A stretch of DNA of 7,399 nt, from NCBI GenBank assembly GCA_964626495.1, contig CAZVFT010000102.1, positions 1 through 7,399 on the forward strand, written 5' to 3'. This stretch comes from JACNLN01 sp964626495. Its GTDB lineage: Bacteria; Fidelibacterota; Marinisomatia; Marinisomatales; CAZVFT01. Under the pieces are notes generated by a model that saw only the letters and a list, made by a program, of their open reading frames with translations, made no database searches and had not been told where the DNA came from. Shown here piece by piece: positions 6,465 to 7,399 of the stretch (positions are counted from its first letter, which is position 1; each line of letters opens with the position of its first letter). The translations under genes and the position numbers were made by a program.

Positions 6465-7370
6465 ATGAAACGAAAACAAACATACATAAATAATAATCAA
6501 AATAAACACGATAAAATATTTCGTTTATTTCAATCCAGTAAGGAAGCAATGAAAGAGAACCGATTTTCTGATGCCGCAAAGTACCTTAAAAAATCTATGG
6601 TAATGTGTGAGCAATTAGGATTACAGGAACTGTATGAAGAAATTTCCGGTAAATATGCTTCAGTGTTATTGGATCAAGGACGATATGTCCGTGCATTAAA
6701 ATATCTTAACATCGCACTCAAATCCAAGACGATTAAAAAAGATGAGAAAAAATATGGCTCAATATTAAATAGTATCGGCAATGCTCATTTTTATTTAAGA
6801 CAATTTCAACAGGCACTAATCTATTTCGAAAAAATCATCGCCTTTTGTGAAAAGGTTAATGATGACTTATACACAGGTGCATTGTGCAATGCAGCGAATA
6901 CTTTAAAAAGATTAGGTAAAAAGAAAAAAGCACTCGAGTATTATAAACGAGCCTTGATTATTGTAAAAAAGAAAAATGATCGCAGTAGTGTTTCTATGAT
7001 TTATAATTCCATTGGCGGATTGTATTTAAAATTTGAAAATCCGGAGAAATCACTTATTAATTATTAAAAAGCGTTAGATGTTCAAAAGAAAATTAACATT
7101 GAAATTGACGAGTTGAAGATAAAAAATAATTTGGGTCGTGTTTATACGGTATTGAATGACTTCGAGCAAGCGAAAAAATGTATTGACGAATCCATGGTTC
7201 TATCTAAAAAGCTTGATATAAAAGAATCCTTGAAGCGATCCTATTCATATTTGGGAGATATGTATGAGCGAAAACAAGATTTTGAGAAAGCTGCTGAATA
7301 TTATAAAAAATACATTTATTTAAGTGAAGAATTGTTGAATTCGCAAATCACTACTGTCCGGTTAAAATAG
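6465..7370 (+). pseudogene. TPR-repeat protein interrupted by an in-frame stop
   Basis: The frame from the ATG at 6465 gives 200 residues, then TAA at 7065-7067, then a further 100 codons in the same frame to TAG at 7368-7370. Both halves are tetratricopeptide repeats: about seven helix pairs near codons 17-50, 58-88, 98-130, 138-170, 177-210, 217-250 and 256-290. From codon 98 the period is close to 40 residues, matching the long TPR type used for protein binding. The period runs unbroken across the stop. The codon lost sits where TPR units read Y-E-K-A-L, so a single GAA-to-TAA change explains it. No signal peptide, membrane segment or enzymatic domain is visible. The C-terminus ends abruptly after the last helix, possibly by an insertion. 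The partner is unknown. If the stop is a sequencing error, this would be an intact cytoplasmic TPR protein. Confidence 0.7.
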
Positions 7371-7399
7371 CGCCAGTTGAGGGGCAGGTTCCCTTGCTC
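7353..7399. mobile_element. Possible end of an insertion sequence cutting the TPR gene
   Basis: ACTGTCCGGTTAAAATAG (7353-7370) resembles terminal inverted repeats that I recall for some IS4-type insertion sequences (CACTGTCCGGTTAAAA...). The TPR frame runs into it and stops at its TAG. The bases after it (7371-7399) are clearly richer in G and C than the TPR coding region. No transposase and no second end are in the window, so this rests on end similarity and the abrupt change only. Confidence 0.3.

Noticed and set aside
7113..7370. Separate gene starting at the TTG at 7113
   Set aside because: It is in the same frame as the upstream TPR ORF, begins in the middle of a TPR period and has no Shine-Dalgarno. 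It is better read as the rest of the interrupted gene.

Overview
The window is a stretch of ordinary bacterial core genes followed by a short, visibly eroded accessory end. It is AT-rich. The first 6 kb carries five intact housekeeping genes on the + strand, in the order tilS, hpt, ftsH, folP, cdaA. This mixes the tilS-hpt-ftsH order known from Bacillus with the ftsH-folP neighbourhood known from Escherichia coli. A c-di-AMP cyclase gene directly behind folP is, from memory, an arrangement seen in FCB-group bacteria (Bacteroidota, Chlorobiota, Marinimicrobia and relatives). The secreted-protein N-terminus at 6255, with an A|Q cleavage site, and the TPR protein at 6465 fit such a host. My best guess is an FCB-group bacterium, possibly Candidatus Marinimicrobia, with low to moderate confidence because no marker gene settles it.

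Layout. 91-1503 tilS (tRNA-Ile lysidine synthetase) and 1511-2032 hpt (hypoxanthine phosphoribosyltransferase) are tightly coupled: the hpt ribosome-binding site lies in the last codons of tilS. 2033-2242 is a non-coding gap holding an imperfect inverted repeat with a nested hairpin, resembling a miniature dispersed repeat. 2243-4291 is ftsH, a complete membrane AAA+ zinc protease with an unusually basic C-terminal tail. A clear intrinsic terminator (4318-4352) separates it from folP (4365-5192, dihydropteroate synthase). cdaA (5189-5962, membrane diadenylate cyclase) overlaps folP by 4 bases and is probably translationally coupled to it.

5963-6254 holds no gene. It contains several hairpins, including a nested two-step stem (6012-6061) that looks like a dispersed palindromic intergenic repeat. 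6255-6446 is a 63-residue ORF with a signal peptide. 6465-7370 is a run of about seven TPR units of close to 40 residues, broken by one in-frame TAA at 7065-7067. The reading frame and the TPR period continue exactly across it, so it looks like a Glu-to-stop nonsense change or a base-call error. The last 47 bases (from about 7353) change composition and begin with a sequence resembling the end of an insertion sequence, which may have truncated the TPR gene.

Functionally the core genes cover tRNA decoding (TilS), purine salvage (Hpt), membrane protein quality control (FtsH), folate synthesis (FolP) and c-di-AMP signalling (CdaA). They are grouped by ancient gene order more than by a single pathway. 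I see no convincing undescribed system here. The points most worth a second look are the two intergenic repeat structures, the terminator and possible promoter overlap before folP, and the interrupted TPR gene.
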